The position numbers and the translations under genes were made by a program. From contig CAZCAC010000214.1 in assembly GCA_964496575.1 (NCBI GenBank), positions 1 through 5,784 on the forward strand: a DNA stretch of 5,784 bases. The letters are read 5' to 3'. The notes under the pieces were generated by a model. The model was not told the origin of the DNA, ran no database searches, and worked only from the letters and a program-made list of their open reading frames with translations. This DNA is from CAZCAC01 sp964496575. GTDB taxonomy: Bacteria; Planctomycetota; UBA1135; GCA-002686595. Below, piece by piece: positions 4,991 to 5,784 of the stretch; position 1 is the stretch's first letter; each line of letters starts with the position of its first letter.

Positions 4991-5784
4991 ATGGGAGTGA
5001 TCGACTGGTTCAAGCGCGGCGTCGGCGAAATGATGGTCGCGCGCCCGGACGACGCCAAGTCGCAGGTCGTCTGGAAGCACCCCGACCCCACGATCCCCAT
5101 GAAATCGCAGCTCACCGTCGAGGCGGATGAGTGCGCGGTCTTCTTCAGGGATGGCAAGATCGTCAAGTCGATGAACGCCGGGCGTTACACGCTCGACTCC
5201 TCCAACCTGCCGTTCCTGTCCAACCTGGTCGACAGCTTCACCGGCGGCAACGTCCTGATCACCGAGGTCTTCTTCGTCTCGATCCGGGAGTTCACCGGGA
5301 TCAAGTTCGGCGGCCGGATCGGACACGTGGAGGACCCCAAGAGCGGGATCCCGGTGGAGACGATGGTGCACGGCGAGTTCTCCTTCCGCGTCACCGACCC
5401 CGAGAAGCTGATCATCGGGCTGGTCGGCATGGGGCGTGCGGAGTCCCATCACGTGCGCTCGTGGATGAAGGAGCAGGTGCTCAAGGTGATCCGCGACCGC
5501 GCCGCCGAGCTCCTGGTCAAGAACAAGTGGCCGCTGCTCGACGTGACCAGCGGAGCGTACACCGAAGAGGTCGAGCAGGCCGTGCTCTCCGGACTCTCCA
5601 CGCACGTCGAGGCCTACGGCATCGAGATCGTACGCCTCGGCAACTTCGTCATCGGCATCGACGAAGAGGACTCCGAGAACCTCAAGCGCCTCTACACCGA
5701 CGCGGCCTACCTGCGGACCGTCGGTGGCGTCGAGGGCTACCAGCGCTTCGCCGCCGGCAAGGCGATGATGGGCGCCGGCGAGGG
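4991..5784 (+). CDS. SPFH-domain protein (YdjI / 'virion core protein'-like family), 3' end outside window
   Basis: The open frame runs from ATG 4991 to the right edge without a stop, giving 264 codons plus two bases, so the C-terminus is missing. The N-terminus (MGVIDWFKRGVG) is a short, possibly amphipathic helix with no cleavable signal peptide. It is followed by VVWKHPDPTIPMKSQLTVEA (26-45), ECAVFFRDGKI (47-57) and GRYTLDSSNLPFL (64-76). This pattern is typical of the SPFH subfamily of bacterial proteins often labelled virion core protein-like. The SPFH core continues through GEFSFRVTDPEKL (128-140), a helix around 150-175, and VEAYGIEIVRLGNFVIGI (206-223). The frame then enters an alanine/glycine region. 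Family members commonly end in a glycine-rich linker and a zinc ribbon, which cannot be checked here. SPFH proteins oligomerise on membranes and organise microdomains. The divergent zinc-ribbon membrane protein is the likely partner. The family call is firm; the cellular role is inferred. Confidence 0.9.
   Translation, partial: MGVIDWFKRGVGEMMVARPDDAKSQVVWKHPDPTIPMKSQLTVEADECAVFFRDGKIVKSMNAGRYTLDSSNLPFLSNLVDSFTGGNVLITEVFFVSIREFTGIKFGGRIGHVEDPKSGIPVETMVHGEFSFRVTDPEKLIIGLVGMGRAESHHVRSWMKEQVLKVIRDRAAELLVKNKWPLLDVTSGAYTEEVEQAVLSGLSTHVEAYGIEIVRLGNFVIGIDEEDSENLKRLYTDAAYLRTVGGVEGYQRFAAGKAMMGAGE

Noticed and set aside
4880..5605. Upstream extension of the zinc-ribbon gene by 242 codons
   Set aside because: This part is the antisense strand of the SPFH gene. 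Family similarity starts near the first ribbon, and a ribosome binding site precedes GTG 4879.

Overview
The window is G+C-rich bacterial chromosomal DNA (about two-thirds G+C by eye) with four protein-coding genes, three of them complete. No RNA genes, insertion sequences, transposases or CRISPR arrays were seen. The lineage cannot be fixed from this sequence. A large secreted protein fusing a thioredoxin-like fold, TPR-like helices and a prenyltransferase/squalene-cyclase-like toroid, next to a zinc-ribbon membrane protein and an SPFH protein, is reminiscent of environmental phyla such as Planctomycetota, Acidobacteriota, Myxococcota or related uncultured groups. That is inference from gene style only.

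Layout from left to right. Positions 1-79 hold a long, nearly perfect palindrome: 30-bp arms and a 19-nt centre, with every arm position pairable if two G-U pairs are allowed. An 11-bp tandem repeat (79-100) lies between it and the first gene and covers that gene's stop codon. Positions 97-2580 (minus) encode an 827-residue exported multidomain protein. A 146-bp divergent spacer leads to a polytopic membrane protein of unknown function (2727-3737, plus). That gene converges on, and overlaps by 7 bp, a protein with tandem zinc ribbons and a C-terminal membrane anchor (3731-4879, minus). A 111-bp divergent spacer carrying an operator-like inverted repeat separates it from an SPFH-domain protein (4991 onward, plus), which runs off the right edge.

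Functional reading. The zinc-ribbon protein and the SPFH protein form the best-supported functional pair. Members of these two families are found together in other bacteria; the Bacillus subtilis ydj cluster, which also contains a PspA-type protein, is the example I recall. A shared role in membrane organisation or envelope stress is therefore plausible. Here the two genes are divergent and could be co-regulated from one spacer. The 827-residue protein looks like an envelope or periplasmic binding/scaffold protein rather than an enzyme, because its thioredoxin-like fold has no CxxC and its toroid has no evident catalytic aspartate motif. Nothing in the sequence ties it to the membrane protein beyond adjacency and divergent transcription.
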